Part shown: positions 63,301-64,000 of the stretch, piece by piece | Numbering within the stretch: position 1 is the stretch's first letter | How the letters are laid out: the number at the start of each line of letters is the position of its first letter | Origin: Candidatus Methylopumilus rimovensis | Lineage (GTDB): Bacteria > Pseudomonadota > Gammaproteobacteria > Burkholderiales > Methylophilaceae | Assembly: GCF_006364615.1 (NCBI RefSeq) | Contig: NZ_CP040986.1 | Coordinates: 310,001-374,000 of the forward strand | Direction of reading: 5' to 3' | DNA: 64,000 bases | Notes under the pieces: model-generated | What the model was told of the DNA's origin: nothing | What the model saw: the letters and a program-made list of their open reading frames with translations, nothing else | Database searches by the model: none | Position numbers and translations under genes: made by a program

Positions 63301-63347
63301 GGAATTAGATACAAATTTTTATTTCTTCAACATAATGAATATATTAA

Positions 63348-64000
63348 ATGAAACAGTCCATCATAGAAATCACTGAAAGAATCAAAGAAAAAAGTAGACC
63401 AACACGTGTTGCTTATTTATCGCGTATTGATGCGATGCTTCAAAGGCAGCGAGGAGCAGATCGCTTAGGCTGTGCTAACGTTGCTCATGCGATTGCCGCT
63501 CTTCCTAAAAATGATAAATTAAGAATTATTAGTGAGAAGAAACCTAATATTGCGATTGTGACGGCTTACAACGATATGCTGTCAGCACATAAACCTTACG
63601 AAAATTACCCTTCACTTATTCGTGATGAAGCTAATAAGCTTGATGCTACTGCCCAAGTAGCTGGCGGTGTGCCAGCCATGTGTGATGGAATTACGCAAGG
63701 CGAGCCGGGCATGGAGTTAAGTTTATTTTCTCGAGATACCATCGCGATGTCTGCAGCAGTTGCGTTATCGCATGACATGTTTGATGGCGTATTAATGCTA
63801 GGTATTTGTGACAAGATTGTCCCTGGTTTATTAATTGGAGCCTTACATTTTGGACATTTACCTACAATTTTTGTACCGGCAGGGCCAATGTCTACTGGTA
63901 TCGACAATACTTCAAAATCTAAAATGCGTGAAAAATATGCGCAAGGATTAGTAGGGCGTGAAGAGTTACTCGCTTCCGAGTCTGCTGCATATCATGGCGA
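63348..64000 (+). CDS. edd: 6-phosphogluconate dehydratase, N-terminal part (cut by window edge)
   Basis: Edd dehydrates 6-phosphogluconate to KDPG, the first dedicated Entner-Doudoroff step. The open frame from ATG 63348 runs off the right edge after 217 codons: MKQSIIEITERIKEKSRPTR, ADRLGCANVAHAIAALP, NIAIVTAYNDMLSAHKPYEN, then the AGGVPAMCDGITQGEPGMEL signature with an iron-sulfur cysteine, and LGICDKIVPGLLIGA. The family is the IlvD/Edd dehydratases; 6-phosphogluconate specificity is indicated by these Edd-type blocks. In methylotrophs the pathway links to the RuMP cycle. Confidence 0.95.
   Translation, partial: MKQSIIEITERIKEKSRPTRVAYLSRIDAMLQRQRGADRLGCANVAHAIAALPKNDKLRIISEKKPNIAIVTAYNDMLSAHKPYENYPSLIRDEANKLDATAQVAGGVPAMCDGITQGEPGMELSLFSRDTIAMSAAVALSHDMFDGVLMLGICDKIVPGLLIGALHFGHLPTIFVPAGPMSTGIDNTSKSKMREKYAQGLVGREELLASESAAYHG

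Noticed and set aside
63605-63907. Minus-strand open frame near the right end
   Set aside because: It lies antisense to edd, whose plus-strand frame has clear family motifs.

Overview
The window is an uninterrupted stretch of AT-rich (visibly well under 40% G+C; judged by eye, not counted) proteobacterial core genome. It has about 66 protein genes, two tRNAs, short or negative intergenic gaps, and no recognisable mobile element, phage remnant, CRISPR array or rRNA. Several gene orders point to a betaproteobacterium: TPR protein-lolB-ispE-tRNA(Gln)-prs-rplY-pth-ychF, pcnB-folK-dNK-panB-panC, ftsY-ftsE-ftsX-rpoH and ubiE-ubiJ-ubiB. The dense packing, AT bias, edd gene, lone photolyase and corrinoid adenosyltransferase fit a streamlined aquatic methylotroph of the Methylophilaceae (OM43 / Methylopumilus type). 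That last placement is an inference from gene content and needs a phylogeny.

Layout. 1-4239 (minus): start of alaS, recX, recA, pncC, pgpA, thiL, mog. 4296-7697: secreted PDZ protein, darP, pmbA, mlaA. 7843-15050 (minus): pcnB, folK, a deoxynucleoside kinase, panB, panC, panD, rsfS, rlmH and phrB, with a cobalamin adenosyltransferase just upstream. 15129-24668: murI, a CHCC zinc-finger protein, ilvE, a Sco protein, then ygjP-type protease, plsC, gmhB, glyS, glyQ, lnt and a small exported protein. 24720-28292 (minus): miaB, phoH, ybeY, corC. 28425-33675: cysG, an EnvZ/OmpR pair, an EF-hand secreted protein, a FemAB-like protein. 33680-40567 (minus): TPR protein, lolB, ispE, tRNA-Gln, prs, rplY, pth, ychF, tRNA-Met. 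40723-45538 (plus): a GldA/GldF/GldG-like ABC system, a DUF4340 protein and mutM. 45535-53999 (minus): ftsY, ftsE, ftsX, rpoH, DUF971 protein, ubiE, ubiJ, ubiB and a sodium-solute symporter. 54093-58445 (plus): paired M16 proteases, rsmD, coaD, a ferredoxin, a glyoxalase. 58446-63203 (minus): waaC, grpE, dnaK, dnaJ. 63348-end (plus): start of edd.

Regulation is the most informative part. A near-perfect CIRCE (HrcA operator) lies just upstream of rpoH, and well-formed heat-shock (sigma-32) promoters precede both grpE and dnaK. This suggests a two-tier circuit in which HrcA gates sigma-32 synthesis and sigma-32 drives the DnaK machine. An intrinsic terminator separates dnaK from dnaJ, and another separates rplY from pth with its U-tract ending at the pth start codon. 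All eight convergent gene junctions lie between a 4-nt overlap and a 10-nt gap, so none has room for a terminator. recX has no ATG/GTG/TTG start in its conserved N-terminus and probably begins at a CTG overlapping the recA stop.

I see no convincing new multi-gene system. The least understood cassette is the GldAFG-DUF4340 group.
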